Source: Megascapheus bottae (taxonomy: Eukaryota; Chordata; Mammalia; Rodentia; Geomyidae). From it: 64,000 nt of DNA. A program made the translations under genes and the position numbers. Positions 10,301-22,865 of this stretch are shown piece by piece; position 1 is the first letter of the stretch, and every line of letters begins with the position of its first letter. The stretch is from contig JANJXV010000099.1 in the NCBI GenBank assembly GCA_024803745.1, positions 3,246,476 through 3,310,475 on the forward strand. The letters run 5' to 3'. The notes below the pieces were generated by a model. That model was given only the letters and a program-made list of their open reading frames with translations, was not told where the DNA came from and did not search any database.

Positions 10301-10500
10301 GATGCCCTGTGTGTTTGACCTAGTGGGAGAGTCCTTGGCTACCAAGCAGTAAGCCTCAGGTTTGATTCCTCATTACCACATACATAGAAAACGCTGCAAG
10401 TGGTGCTGTGGCTCGGTGGGACAGCTAAAGCCTAAAGAAAGCCCAAGAACAATGTTCACACTCTGAGGTCAAGTCCCAAGACTAGCAAAAACAAAAAAAA
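10301..10500 (+). mobile_element. SINE B, spacer 2
   Basis: This is the orthologous copy, with GACCTAGTGGGAGAG as in spacer 1. Confidence 0.76.
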
Positions 10501-11545
10501 TTCGCCAAGGGGCAAAATGCAGGCAGAGAAGGCACTGTGAAGCAAATGTTTTGTAAAGGATGAGGGCAATATTGACCCTTAAGTTTGGATCTTACCTAAG
10601 AAAGTCTCCTTGAGCCTGAGACCCGACTGGTAGTTGGGCCTAGTGGAAGACCTTGGGATTGGACAAATAAGGTTTGCTGTATACTACATCCACATGTATA
10701 TTGTGAGATTGGAGGAGAGATTCAGCCTCCAGTATGTCTTTGGTGAGCTCTTTTGTGACCAAAGATCTTTGGTCATTGGGCCCTGAAAGGTGACCCTGCC
10801 TCCCTCACAATGGAACAGAATTTGGAACCCTGGTAACCAAGCCACTGTAACTAACAACCAGCTCAAGCCAGCTCACTTGGCCTGTGGCTCAGGAGGAAGA
10901 AAGATGTTGCTGTGCTGTTGCCCAAGGTCAGGAAACTCGAGGCTCAGGCATGGAAGTTGTGGATGTCTTACTCGAAGATGTACATGCTAGATCATTGCCA
11001 AGCCACAAATCCAGTATAACAGAACTTTCTCAAAGAAGAAGGCCATGAAAATCCAGGGCAACCAGATGAGGTAAATTTCTAAGAAGAAATGTATTTGACC
11101 CCATCATCCACCCCACACACTACAACTTTCTTTTTTTTTCATTTTTTTATTGTAATTAGTAAAAGGGTTAGATGATATTTGCCAGATAGAAGGTGCATTA
11201 ATTCACATACATTGATACCCTTTCACATGTCTTGGTACCCATTTCCCTCCAACCCCACACCCCCCACCCGTCTTGGTTTTCCCCCCTTCCCTATAAAATT
11301 TCAAATATCCAAATACAAATAAATTCAATATATCAGAATACAAAGTGAGATACTATACCAATATGGGATAACCAAGGGACAGCAAACGAGATGAGAGACA
11401 ACATAGTACATTAAGGACAACAATCATTCATTATATGGCTTTTGTGTCAATATCCTGGAGGTCCTTTCAATTAGCTTCACATTATATGGCCTTATATATG
11501 GCCTTTTGCTCTATTGCCAAGCTCTGGTAGTAGAGCCCAAGATTT

Positions 11546-14500
11546 CTACTGATTATGACGAATGAGGGAAACCATTGAGACTAAGTTCCTTTGAGTCTGG
11601 CTTACTTCACCTAATATGATTTGTTCTAAGTCTTTCCATTTCCTAACAAATGGGGCGATGTCATTCTTTCTGGCAGCAGCATAGAATTCCATTGTGTACA
11701 AATACCACAACTTGTTGATCCACTCATCAACTGAGGGACATCTGGGTTGGTTCCATATCTTTGCTATGGTGAATAGTGCTGCAATGAACATTGTTGTGCT
11801 AGTGGGTTTAGTATGCCCTTGTTTCTGGATTGTTGGGTAAATGCCAAGTACTGGAATTGCTGGGTCATAGGGGAGTTGTATGTTTAGCCTTTGAAGCACT
11901 GCCGCACTGCTTTCCATAGTGGTTGAACGAGTTTACACTCCCACCAACAGTGTAGTAGTGATCCCTTCTGGCCACATCCCCTGCAGCATCTGTTGTCATT
12001 CGTTTTCCTGATCCTGGCCATTCTAACTGGAGTTAGGTGGAATCTTAGACTTGTTTTGATTTGCATTTCTTTTATGACCAGAGATGTTGAGTATTTCTTC
12101 ATGTGTCTATAGGCCATTTTTGTTTCTTCTTCAGAGAAGACTCTCTTTAAGTCTTTGGCCCATTTTTAATGGGATGGGTGTTACTTTGGAGGTTAGTTTT
12201 GGGGTGATTCAATTTTTTGAGTTGTTGATATATTTTAGATATGAGGCCTTGTTCCGTTGTTTGGGTGGTGAAGATCTTCTCCCACTCTGTAGGCTTCCTG
12301 ATTAGTTTACTAGCTATATCCGTTGCCATACAAAAGCTCTGCAGTTTAATGCAGTCCCACTTATCCAGCCTTTCTCTGATTTGTTGTGATTCTTGGTCCT
12401 TATTAAGAAAGTTTCGACCTGTGCAAAGGAGGCCTAATGTATATCCTATTCCTTCCTGTAAACTTTTCAGTGTGTCAGCTTTTACCTCCACGTCTTTGAT
12501 CCATTTGGAGTTAATTCTAGTGCAAGGTGACAAAGAAGGATCCAACTTTAGTTTTCTGCAGGTGTTTAACCAGTTCTGCCAGCACAACTTGTTGAAGAGG
12601 CTATCTTTCTGCCATTCTATTTTTTTGGCTCCCTGGTCAAAGATTAGGTGGCCATAGGTCTGTGGTTTAATATCTGGGTCCGCAGTTCTACTCCATTGGA
12701 CTTCAGGCCTGTTCTTGTGCCAGTACCAAGCTGTTTTGAGAATTATAGCTCTGTAATAGAGTCTTAAGTTTGCAACTGAAATTCCTTCAGCGCTGTTCTT
12801 TCTGCTAAGAAGTGTTTTTGCTATACGGGGTCTTTTATTATTCCATATGAAATTTTGAATTGCCTCTTCTATGTCTTTAAAGAATGACATTGGGATGTTG
12901 ATGGGTATTACATTGAATTTGTAGATAGCCCTTGGCAAGATTGTCATTTTCACCACGTTGATTCTTCCAATCCAGGAGCATGGGAGGTTTTTCCATTTCC
13001 TTAGTTCTGCTTTAATTTCCTTTTTTATCGTTTTAAAGTTTTCATCTAAACGGTCCTTTACATTCTTAGTTAAGCTAATTGCTAGGTACTTTATTTTCTT
13101 TGAGGCTATTGTGAAAGTATTTTCTTTCCTGATTATTGCCTCGTTCCTCTCAGTGTTGGTGTAAAGTAAGGCAGCTGATTTGTGAGGGTTGATTTTATGG
13201 CCTGCTACCCTTCCAAAGCTTTGAATCAGCTCAAGGAGCTTGGGAGTAGAGTCTATAGGATTCTTTAAATACAGAATCATGTCATCTGCAAAGAGGGATA
13301 GTGTTATTTCCTCTTTCCCTACTTGGATCCACTTTATGCTTGCTTCTTGCCTTATTGCACTGTCTAGTAATTCTAGTAGTATGTTAATAAGGAGTGGAGA
13401 GAGTGGGCATCCTTGTCTCGTTCCTGATTTTAGAGGGAATGGCTTTAGATTTTCACCATTAAGTATAATACTAGCAGAGGGTTTCTCATACACAGCCTTT
13501 ATTACATTGAGAAATGTTCCATGGATTCCTAGTTTCTCCACATCTTTTAACATAAAGGGGTTTTGGATCTTGTCAAATGCCTTTTCCGCATCTATTGAGA
13601 CAATCATGTGATTTTATCCCTGCTCCTGTTGATGTGTTGAATTATATTAATTGATTTGTGTATGTTGAACCAGCTTTGCCTCCCTGTGATGAATCCAGTT
13701 TGATCATAGTGTATAATTTTTTTGATGAGTTGTTGTAGACGGTTGGCCAGTATTTTGTTGAGAAGTTTTGCATCGATGTTCATCAAAGAAATGGGTCTAT
13801 AGATCTCTTTCTTTGATGAATCTCTGTCTGGTTTGGGGATGAGGGATATGCTGGCTTCACAGAATGAGTTTGGTAAAGGACCTTCATTTTCAATTTCGTT
13901 GAAGATCTTGAGGAGTATTGGTGTGAGCTCTGCTTTGAAGACCTTATAGAATTCAGCTGTGAATCCATCTGGCCCTGGGCTCTTTTTAAGTGAAAGTTGT
14001 CTAATTTCCATTTCTATTTCAGAGCTTGAAATAGGTCTGTTGAGTTGGGTTAGCTCTTCTTGGTTCAGTGTGGGTATGTTAATATTGTCTAGGAATTCAT
14101 CCATTTCTTCTAGATTCTCAAATTTGTTGGCGTAAAGGTTTGAGAAATATTCCCTCATGTTATTCTGGATCTTGGTAATTTCTGTCGTGATATTACCATT
14201 TTCATCTGCGATTTTGTTTATTTCGATATGCTCTCTTCTTTTTTTGGTAAGATTTGCTAAGGGCTTGTCAATTTTGTTAATTCTTTCAAAGAACCAACTC
14301 CTTGTTTTGTTGATTCTTTCTATAGATTTTTTTTATTCCAAATCATTTAATTCTGCTTTGATTTTAATAATTTGCTTTCTCCTAATGGGTTTAGGGTTGG
14401 TTTGTTGCTCTTTTTCCATGAGGTTAAGGTGAGACATTAACTAGTTGGTTTGCCATTTTTCCAACTTGCTGTTGTAGGCACTCAGCGCTATAAATTTTCC

Positions 14501-15388
14501 TGTGAGTACTGCCTTTGTTGTGTCCCTAAGGAGTTGATATTTGTGTGCTCCTTATTGTTAAATTTCATAAACAGTTGGATATCTGTTCTGATCTCTTCGA
14601 TTACCCATTGATTTTGATTCAACAATGTGTTGTTCAGTCTCCATGAGTTACAGGGTTTTCTTTGGTGGAGATTTGTGTTCAGCTCCAATTTGATGCCTTT
14701 ATGGTCTGAGAGTGTGCATGGAATAATTTCAGTGTTTCTGAATCTGTCCAGGTTTGCTTTATGGCCTAAGATGTGGTCTATTTTGGAAAATGTTCCATGT
14801 GCTGCTGAGAAAAACGTATATTGTGGTGTTAGTGGGTGGAATATTCTGCAGATGTCTGTTAGATCTAGTTGGTCTATATAGTTGTTCAGTTCTAAGGTTT
14901 CTCTTTTGAGTTTTTGCCTTGATGATCTGTCCATAGGTGAGAGTGGTGTGTTAAACTCACCAACAACCACTGTATTTCGATCTGTGTATGGTTTCAGTGT
15001 AAGTAAAGTTTGCTTGATGAAGTTTGGAGCTCCGGGATTGGGTGTGTAAATATTTAGGATCGTTATGTCTTCCGGGAGGAAAGATCCCCTTAGTAGTATG
15101 TAGTAACCTTCTTTGTCTTTTCTTACTAATTTTAGTTTGAAGTCTATTGTATCTGATATGAGGATGGCAACTCTAGCCTGTTTATGGGGGCAGTTAGCTT
15201 GATAGAGTTTATTCCAACCTCTCACTCTCAAAAGATGATTGTTTTTGGGTAAGATGTGTCTCTTGAAGACAGCAGAACGATGGCTCTTGCTTTTTGATCC
15301 AACTAGACAACCTATGCCGTTTAATTGGAGAGTTCAGTCCACTGATATTGAGAGTTAGGATTGAGAGATATTTATTAGTTCCTACCAT
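11546..15388 (-). pseudogene. L1 ORF2 of copy 2 (multiply broken)
   Basis: Codon 40 is TGT and the CCLQETHL motif is intact. The 2-nt gap after it remains, so the endonuclease body is a separate frame (14488 to 15231) with GEFN at codon 145. The RT N-terminal segment is open at 13604 to 14158, including the place where copies 1 and 4 to 8 have TGA. After the common 1-nt loss the RT core continues at 12147 to 13607 with SLFADD. A 1-nt loss near 12166 and a 2-nt gap near 11887 break the C-terminal domain into 11884 to 12117 and 11546 to 11917. The natural stop is kept at 11546. Confidence 0.92.
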
Positions 15389-15436
15389 GTTTAAAAGCTT
15401 TTAGTAGGGCCTGTGTCTTGACAGTTCTTGTGGTCC

Positions 15437-16623
15437 TTAGATGGTATGCTGTTTAGGTGCCTTTTCCTTCCTATATTGCATTTACTTTGGTTTTCTATGT
15501 ATAGAGCATCTTTGAGAATTCTCTGTAGTGTTGGTTTTGTTTCGACATATTGTTGCAGCTTTTCCCTGGAATGGAATGTTTTTATTGTTCCCTCAGTTAT
15601 GAATGAGAGCTTAGCTGGCTACAGTATTCTTGGTTGGTAGTTATTTGATTTAAGGGCATGACATATATGCTTCCAGTCACTTCGTGCTAGCATGGTCTCT
15701 GCTGAGAAATCTGGGGTTATTCTGATTGGTTTGCTTTTGTAGGTTACTGATCCCTTTTCCCTGGCTGCCTTTAGGATGTTTCCCTTCGTTTCTATTGATC
15801 CAGTTCGGATCACAATGTGGCGGTGGGATGTTCTTTTCTGGTCAGGTCTGTTTGGGGTTCTAAAAGCTTCTCGTATCTGGATGGGCCTGCCCTTCTGGAT
15901 ATTTGGGAAATTCTCTGAGATGATTCCCTGAAGTATATTTCCAATACCATTGACCTCTTTCTCCACGCCCTCCTCAATACCAACTAACCTTAAATTAGGC
16001 TTCCTAATTGTATCTTGGACCTCCTGAAGCGCTCTCTCATATTTCCTAGATTTGGATTGACTCATTTTCTGTTCTTTCTCTATAATACCTAAATTATCTT
16101 CAGCCACGGAAATTCTCTCCTCTGCATTGTCTAACCTGCTATCAAAGCTATCTACTTTATTTTTCATCTCCCTTGCTTCTAATTGCTCACTTTTGATGCC
16201 TTGCATCTCTTGTTTTAGATCATGTATGGATTTCTTTATCTCCACGATTTCCTTTTGAGTGGTTAGCTCAGTAGCTTTATTTTCTTTGGACATTTGCTGG
16301 AGTTTGGTCACGTTTTTATTTGTGGATTCTATGAATTCATCCATCTTTCTTTGAAAAACCTTTATTATGGCCTCCTTTATGGCTTCTTCTTTTTCACTTA
16401 TCACCTTGTTTTTGCTTTCCTCTTGTTCAGGTATGGCTTCCTCCATTATCTCTTTCTTTATATTTTCACATTTTTCATTAATGATGTTTATCAATTGCAT
16501 TTGTGTAGCACTTGGAAGACTCTCCTCTAGGTTTGCCAGTGACTGTTCCATTGTCTGTTTATATTGGGTGGGGGATGTTGTTTCTTGATTTGACATTTTT
16601 CTTGAGTTTCTTGTTCTGCCCAT
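15437..16623 (-). pseudogene. L1 ORF1 of copy 2 (TAG at codon 335)
   Basis: It is open for 334 codons (16623 to 15619) with the same domain order as copy 1. Sites shared with later copies include Ile98 in DEFIES and Val in QKEIVEIKK. After the TAG there is also a 1-nt loss near 15463, so the lost C-terminal tail is doubly broken here. Confidence 0.92.
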
Positions 16624-17283
16624 TTGAAAATGGGAGCAAGATTACTACTAAATACGATTATAGTTTTTCAGATATAACCAACCTAGACCTCTGTAGCTGG
16701 CAGACACTAGATGTTCACAAGTTTTGATTGGTATTATCACTCTTTCTTTTTGTGCACTTACAGACCAGCCTAATACAACCACTGATAAGCGATTTATACC
16801 CAAAACAATAAGCCTCTCAATCCAATCTCTATTGTCTTTAAGTCCCTCTGAGCCTAGAGAATAATTAACCACCTACATATACAATATTGCTCAACAGCCA
16901 TCAAGTGTAGATCCGTGCAGTATAAGGGTTGAAAGACGACCAGAGGTCCAGAGATAGAAAAAAAGAATGAGAGAGGTCAGGGGAGGTGCAAGAGGATTAA
17001 CGTAGGAGTGTAAGAATATTGTAGTAATGAAGAAAAGGTATAGCATAAGGATAACTGACCTAAGTTGTTAGTAGGTAGCATATTTGACTACAAAGTTTGG
17101 AAAGTATTAGAATAAAACTTATGTGTTGCTGCACGACTAGCTCTTAGCCCAACCAGTGGCCTCACAGTGGACCATGGGATGGATCTCTTTTTCTTGTCTA
17201 CGTTGAGGGAAAGGGGTATTTCACAAGATGCAGAAGCGAAGATTTCAGAAGCAAATGCTGTGAGTGAATTAGCTCGTAAAAAG

Positions 17284-17499
17284 CATTTTTATTTTCTTTT
17301 ATCTTTCTGCCAGTCTTGGGGCTTGAATTCAGGGCCTGAGCACTGTCCTCGGGTTTTCTCAAGTCTAGCCCTCTGCCACTTGAGCCACAGTGCCACATCT
17401 AGATTTTCTATCTATGTGATACTGAGCAATCACACCCAGATCTTCATGGATGCTAGGCAAGCACTCTACCACTATGCCAAACTCTCAACCCTGACATAG
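17284..17499 (-). mobile_element. SINE A, spacer 3
   Basis: This is the orthologous copy, with AATCACACCCAG in place of AATCAAACCCAG in the left half. Confidence 0.78.
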
Positions 17500-17510
17500 T
17501 AATTATAAAG

Positions 17511-17529
17511 TCATCATCATCATCATCAT
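17511..17529. repeat. (TCA)6 microsatellite, spacer 3
   Basis: Six repeats. Confidence 0.95.
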
Positions 17530-17726
17530 ATCCAAATATACTTTCTCCTACAAAGAATGAACACTTAACTGTGTCTAATGCTTTTTTTTAAATTTCACTA
17601 ATTCTTCTGTGTTTTTCCCTCTTGCATTTTTTACACATGACAGCAAAGCTAATCATCAGGAAAAAATTGATTAGGATACAGAACCCTAATAATATCCTAG
17701 TAGATTGACGTCAAAAATATGTGCAA

Positions 17727-17927
17727 GATGCCCTGTGTGTTTGACCTAGTGGTAGAGTACTTGGCTACCAAGCAATAAGCCTCAGGTTTGATTTCTCATT
17801 ACCACATACATAGAAAACGCTGCAAGTGTTGCTGTGGATCGGTGGGACAGCTAAAGCCTAAAGAAAGCCCAAGAACAATGTTCACACTCTGAGGTCAAGT
17901 ACCAAGACAACCAAAAACAAAAAAAAA
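17727..17927 (+). mobile_element. SINE B, spacer 3
   Basis: This is the orthologous copy. It keeps GTGGTAGAGTACTTGG, closer to a functional box A than the GTGGGAGAG of spacers 1, 2 and 6 to 9. Confidence 0.76.
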
Positions 17928-18972
17928 TTCGACAAGGGGCAAAATGCAGGCAGAGAAGGCACTGTGAAGCAAATGTTTTGTAAAGGATGAGGGCAATATT
18001 GACCCTTAAGTCTTGATCTTACCTAAGAAAGGCTCCTTGAGCCTGAGACCAGACTGGTAGTTGGGCCTAGTGGAAGACATTGAGATTGGACAAATAAGGT
18101 GTGCTGTATACTACATCCACATGTATATTGTGAGATTGGAGGAGAGATTCAGCCTCCAGTATGTCTTTGGTGAGGTCTTCTGTGAGCAAGGATCTTTGGT
18201 CATTGGGCCCTGAAAGGTGACCCTGCCTCCCTCACAATGGAACAGAATATGGAACCCTGGTAACCAAGCCACTGTAACTAACAACCAGCTCAAGCCAGCT
18301 CACTTGGCCTGTGGCTCAGGAGGAAGAAAGATGTTGCTGTGCTGTTGCCAAAGGTCAGGAAACTCGAGTCTCAGGCATGGAAGTTGTGGATGTCTTACTC
18401 GAAGATGTACATGCTAGATCATTGCCAAGCCACAAATCCAGTATAATAGAACTTTCTCTAAGAAGAAGGCCAGGAAAATCCAGGGCAACCAGATGAGGTA
18501 AATTTCTAAGAAGAAATGTATTTGACCCCATCATCCTCCCCACACACTACAACTTCTTTTTTTTTCCATTTTTTTATTGTAATTAGTAAAAGGGATAGAT
18601 GATATTTGCCAGATAGAAGGTGCATTAATTCACATACATTGATACCCTTTCACATGTCTTGGTACCCATTTCCCTCCAAACCCACACCCCCCACCCGTTT
18701 TGGTTTTCCCCCCTTCCCTATCAAATTTCAAATATCCAAATACAAATAAATTCAATATATCAGATAACAAAGTGAGATACTATACCAATATGGGATAACC
18801 AAGGGACAGCAAACGAGATGAGAGACAACATAGTACATTAAGGACAACAATCATTCATTATATGGCTTTTGTTTCAATATCCTGGAGGTCCTTTCAATTA
18901 GCTTCACATTATATGGCCTTATATATGGCCTTTTGCTCTATTGCCAAGCTCTGCTAGTAGAGCCCAAGGGTT

Positions 18973-21900
18973 CTACTGATTATGACGAATGAGGGAAACC
19001 ATTGAGACTAAGTTCCTTTGAGTCTGGCTTACTTCACTTAATATGATTTGTTCTAAGGCTTTCCATTTCCTAACAAATGGGGCGATGTCATTCTTTCTGA
19101 CAGCAGCATAGAATTCCATTGTGCACAAATACCACAACTTGTTGATCCACTCATCAACTGAGGGACATCTGGGTTGGTTCCATATCTTTGCTATGGTGAA
19201 TAGTGCTGCAATGAACATTGTTGTGCTAGTGGGTTTAGTATGCCCTTGTTTCTGGATTGTTGGGTAAATGCCAAGTACTGGAATTGCTGGGTCATAGGGG
19301 AGTTGTATGTTTAGCGTTTTGAAGCACTGCCGCACTGCTTTCCATAGTGGTTGAACGAGTTTGCACTCCCACCAACAGTGTAGTAGTGATCCCTCCTGAC
19401 CACATCCCCTCCAGCATCTGTTGTCATTCGTTTTCCTGATCCTGGCCATTCTAACTGGAGTTAGGTGGAATCTTAGACTCGTTTTGATTTGCATTTCTTT
19501 TATGACCAGAGATGTTGAGCATTTCTTCATGTGTCTATAGGCCATTTTTGTTTCTTCTTCAGAGAAGACTCTCTTTAAGTCTTTGGCTCATTTGGTAATG
19601 GGATGGGTGTTACTTTGGAGGTTAGTTTTGGAGTGATTCAATTTTTTGAGTTGTTGATATATTTTAGATATGAGGCCTTGGTCCCTTGTTTGGTTGGTGA
19701 AGATCTTCTCCCACTCTGTAGGCTTCCTGATTAGTTTACTAGCTATATCCGTTGCCATACAAAAGCTCTGCAGTTTAATGCAGTCCCACTTATCCAGCCT
19801 TTCTCTGATTTGTTGTGATTCTTGGTCCTTATTAAGAAAGTTTCGACCTGTGCCAAGGAGGCCTAATGTATCTCCTATTCCTTCCTGTAAACTTTTCAGT
19901 GTGTCAGCTTTTACCTCCACGTCTTTGATCCATTTGGAGTTAATTCTAGTGCAAGGTGACAAAGAAGGATCCAACTTTAGTTTTCTGCAGGTGTTTAACC
20001 AGTTCTGCCAGCACAACTTGTTGAAGAGGCTATCTTTCTGCCATTCTATTTTTTTGGCTCCCTGGTCAAAGATTAGGTGGCCATAGGTCTGTGGTTTAAT
20101 ATCTGGGTCCGCAGTTCTACTCCATTGGACTTCAGGCCTGTTCTTGTGCCAGTACCAAGCTGTTTTGAGAATTATAGCTCTGTAATAGAGTCTTAAGTTT
20201 GGAATTGAAATTCCTTCAGCGCTGTTCTTTCTGCTAAGAAGTGTTTTTGCTATACGGGGTCTTTTATTATTCCATATGAAATTTTGAATTGCCTCTTCTA
20301 TGTCTTTAAAGAATGACATTGGGATGTTGATGGGTATTACATTGAATTTGTAGATAGCCCTTGGCAAGATTGTCATTTTCACAATGTTGATTCTTCCAAT
20401 CCAGGAGCATGGGAGGTTTTTCCATTTCCTTAGTTCTGCTTTAATTTCCTTTTTTATCGTTTTAAAGTTTTCATCTAAACGGTCCTTTACATTCTTAGTT
20501 AAGCTAATTGCTAGGTACTTTATTTTCTTTGAGGCTACTGTGAAAGTATTTTCTTTCCTGATTATTGCCTCGTTCCTCTCAGTGTTGGCGTAAAGTAAGG
20601 CAGCTGATTTGTGAGGGTTGATTTTATGGCCTGCTACCCTTCCAAAGCTTTGAATCAGCTCCAGGAGCTTGGGAGTAGAGTCTATAGGATTCTTTAAATA
20701 CAGAATCATGTCATCTGCAAAGAGGGATAGTGTTATTTCCTCTTTCCCTACTTGGATCCACTTTATGCTTGCTTCTTGCCTTATTGCACTGTCTAGGAAT
20801 TCTAGTACTATGTTAAAAAGGAGTGGAGAGAGTGGGCATCCTTGTCTCGTTCCTGATTTTAGAGGGAATGGCTTTAGATTTTCACCATTAAGTATAATAC
20901 TAGCAGTGGGTTTCTCATACACAGCCTTTATTACATTGAGAAATGTTCCATGGATTCCTAGTTTCTCCACATCTTTTAACATAAAGGGGTTTTGGATCTT
21001 GTCAAATGCCTTTTCCGCATCTATTGAGACAATCATGTGATTTTATCCCTGCTCCTGTTGATGTGTTGAATTATATTAATTGATTTGTGTATGTTGAACC
21101 AGCTTTGCCTCCCTGTGATGAATCCAGTTTGATCATAGTGTATATTTTTTTTTGATGAGTTGTTGTAGACGGTTGGCCAGTATTTTGTTGAGAAGTTTTG
21201 CATCGAGGTTCATCAAAGAAATGGGTCTATAGATCTCTTTCTTTGATGAATCTCTGTCTGGTTTGGGGATGAGGGATATGCTGGCTTCACAGAATGAGTT
21301 TGGTAAAGGACCTTCATTTTCAATTTCGTTGAAGAGCTTGAGGAGTATTGGTGTGAGCTCTGCTTTGAAGACCTTATAGAATTCAGCTGTGAATCCATCT
21401 GGCCCTGGGCTCTTTTTAAGTGGAAGTTGTCTAATTTCCATTTCTATTTCAGAGCTTGAAATAGGTCTGTTGAGTTGGGTTAGCTCTTCTTGGTTCAGTG
21501 TGGTTATGTTAATATTGTCTAGGAATTCATCCATTTCTTCTCGATTCTCAAATTTGTTGGCGTAAAGGTTTGAGAAGTATTCCCTCATGTTATTCTGGAT
21601 CTTGGTAATTTCTGTCGTGATATTACCATTTTCATCTGCGATTTTGTTTATTTCGATATGCTCTCTTCTTTTTTTGGTAAGATTTGCTAAGGGCTTGTCA
21701 ATTTTGTTAATTCTTTCAAAGAACCAACTCCTTGTTTTGTTGATTCTTTCTATAGATTTTTTTATTCCAAATCATTTAATTCTGCTTTGATTTTAATAAT
21801 TTGCTTTCTCCTAATGGGTTTAGGGTTGGTTTGTTGCTCTTTTTCCATGAGGTTAAGGTGAGACATTAACTAGTTGGTTTGCCATTTTTCCAACTTGCTG

Positions 21901-22817
21901 TTGTAGGCACTCAGCGCTATAAATTTTCCTGTGAGTACTGCCTTTGTTGTGTCCCTAAGGAGTTGATATTTGGGTGCTCCTTATTGTTAAATTTCATAAA
22001 CAGTTGGATATCTGTTCTGATCTCTTCGATTACCCATTGATTTTGATTCAACAATGTGTTGTTCAGTCTCCATGAGTTACAGGGTTTTCTTTGGAGGAGA
22101 TTTGTGTTCAGCTCCAATTTGATGCCTTTATGGTCTGAGAGTGTGCATGGAATAATTTCAGTGTTTCTGAATCTGTCCAGGTTTGCTTTATGGCCTAAGA
22201 TGTGGTCTATTTTGGAAAATGTTCCATGTGCTGCTGAGAAAAACGTATATTGTTGTGTTAGTGGGTGGAATATTCTGCAGATGTCTGTTAGATCTAGTTG
22301 GTCTATATAGTTGTTCAGTTCTAAGGTTTCTCTTTTGAGTTTTTGCCTTGATGATCTGTCCATAGGTGAGAGTGGTGTGTTAAACTCACCAACAACCACT
22401 GTATTTCGATCTATGTATGGTTTCAGTGTAAGTAAAGTTTGCTTGATGGAGTTTGGAGCTCCGGGATTGGGTGTGTAAATATTTAGGATCGTTATGTCTT
22501 CCGGGAGGAAAGATCCCCTTAGTAGTATGTAGTAACCTTCTTTGTCTTTTCTTACTAATTTTAGTTTGAAGTCTATTGTATCTGATAGGAGGATGGCAAC
22601 TCCAGCCGGTTTATGGGGGCAGTTAGCTTGATAGAGTTTATTCCAACCTCTCCCTTTCAAAAGATGATTGTTTTTGGGTAAGATGTGTCTCTTGAAGACA
22701 GCAGAACGATGGCTCTTGCTTTTTGATCCAACTAGACAAGCTATGCCGTTTAATTGGAGAGTTCAGTCCATTGATATTGAGAGTTAGGATTGAGAGATAT
22801 TTATTAGTTCCTACCAT
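18973..22817 (-). pseudogene. L1 ORF2 of copy 3 (best-preserved RT and C-terminus)
   Basis: CCLQETHL is intact at codons 39 to 46, then comes the common 2-nt gap. The endonuclease body is open at 21917 to 22660 with GEFN. The pre-RT segment (21133 to 21588) ends early because of an extra A in an A-run near 21150. The RT core and C-terminal domain lie in one frame from 21036 to 18973, broken only by TGG to TGA at 19588. Downstream, the 190-codon part 18973 to 19545 has the Cys44, Cys48, His56, Cys61 knuckle and the natural stop. Confidence 0.92.
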
Positions 22818-22865
22818 GTTTAAAAGCTTTTAGTAGGGCCTGAGTCTTGACAGTTCTTGTGGTCC

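Larger units (their letters stand above)
9192..11126. other. Spacer 2
   Basis: It has the same layout as spacer 1. The (TCA)n tract has eight repeats. The small ORF of spacer 1 is cut short by TGA (GGCCATGAAAATCC near 11042). Confidence 0.7.
7422..14854. repeat. Array unit 2 (7433 bp)
   Basis: It holds the 5' part of L1 copy 1, spacer 2 and the 3' part of copy 2. The L1 3' part carries the 2-nt gap near 11887 that is otherwise seen only in the edge copy 9. Confidence 0.95.
11127..16623 (-). mobile_element. L1 copy 2, near full length, inactive
   Basis: It has the same layout as copy 1 and belongs to the less damaged lineage. It keeps TGT at ORF2 codon 40 and the Gln of the QETHL endonuclease motif, and lacks the TGA before the RT core. 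It carries a private-looking 2-nt gap near 11887, shared with copy 9. Confidence 0.95.
16624..18553. other. Spacer 3
   Basis: It has the same layout. A short deletion lies near 17067 (AAGTTGTTAGTAGG). The small ORF is intact at 18311 to 18496. Confidence 0.7.
14855..22283. repeat. Array unit 3 (7429 bp)
   Basis: It holds the 5' part of L1 copy 2, spacer 3 and the 3' part of copy 3. The L1 sequence belongs to the less damaged lineage, with intact codon 40 of ORF2 and no TGA in the segment before the RT core. Confidence 0.95.
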
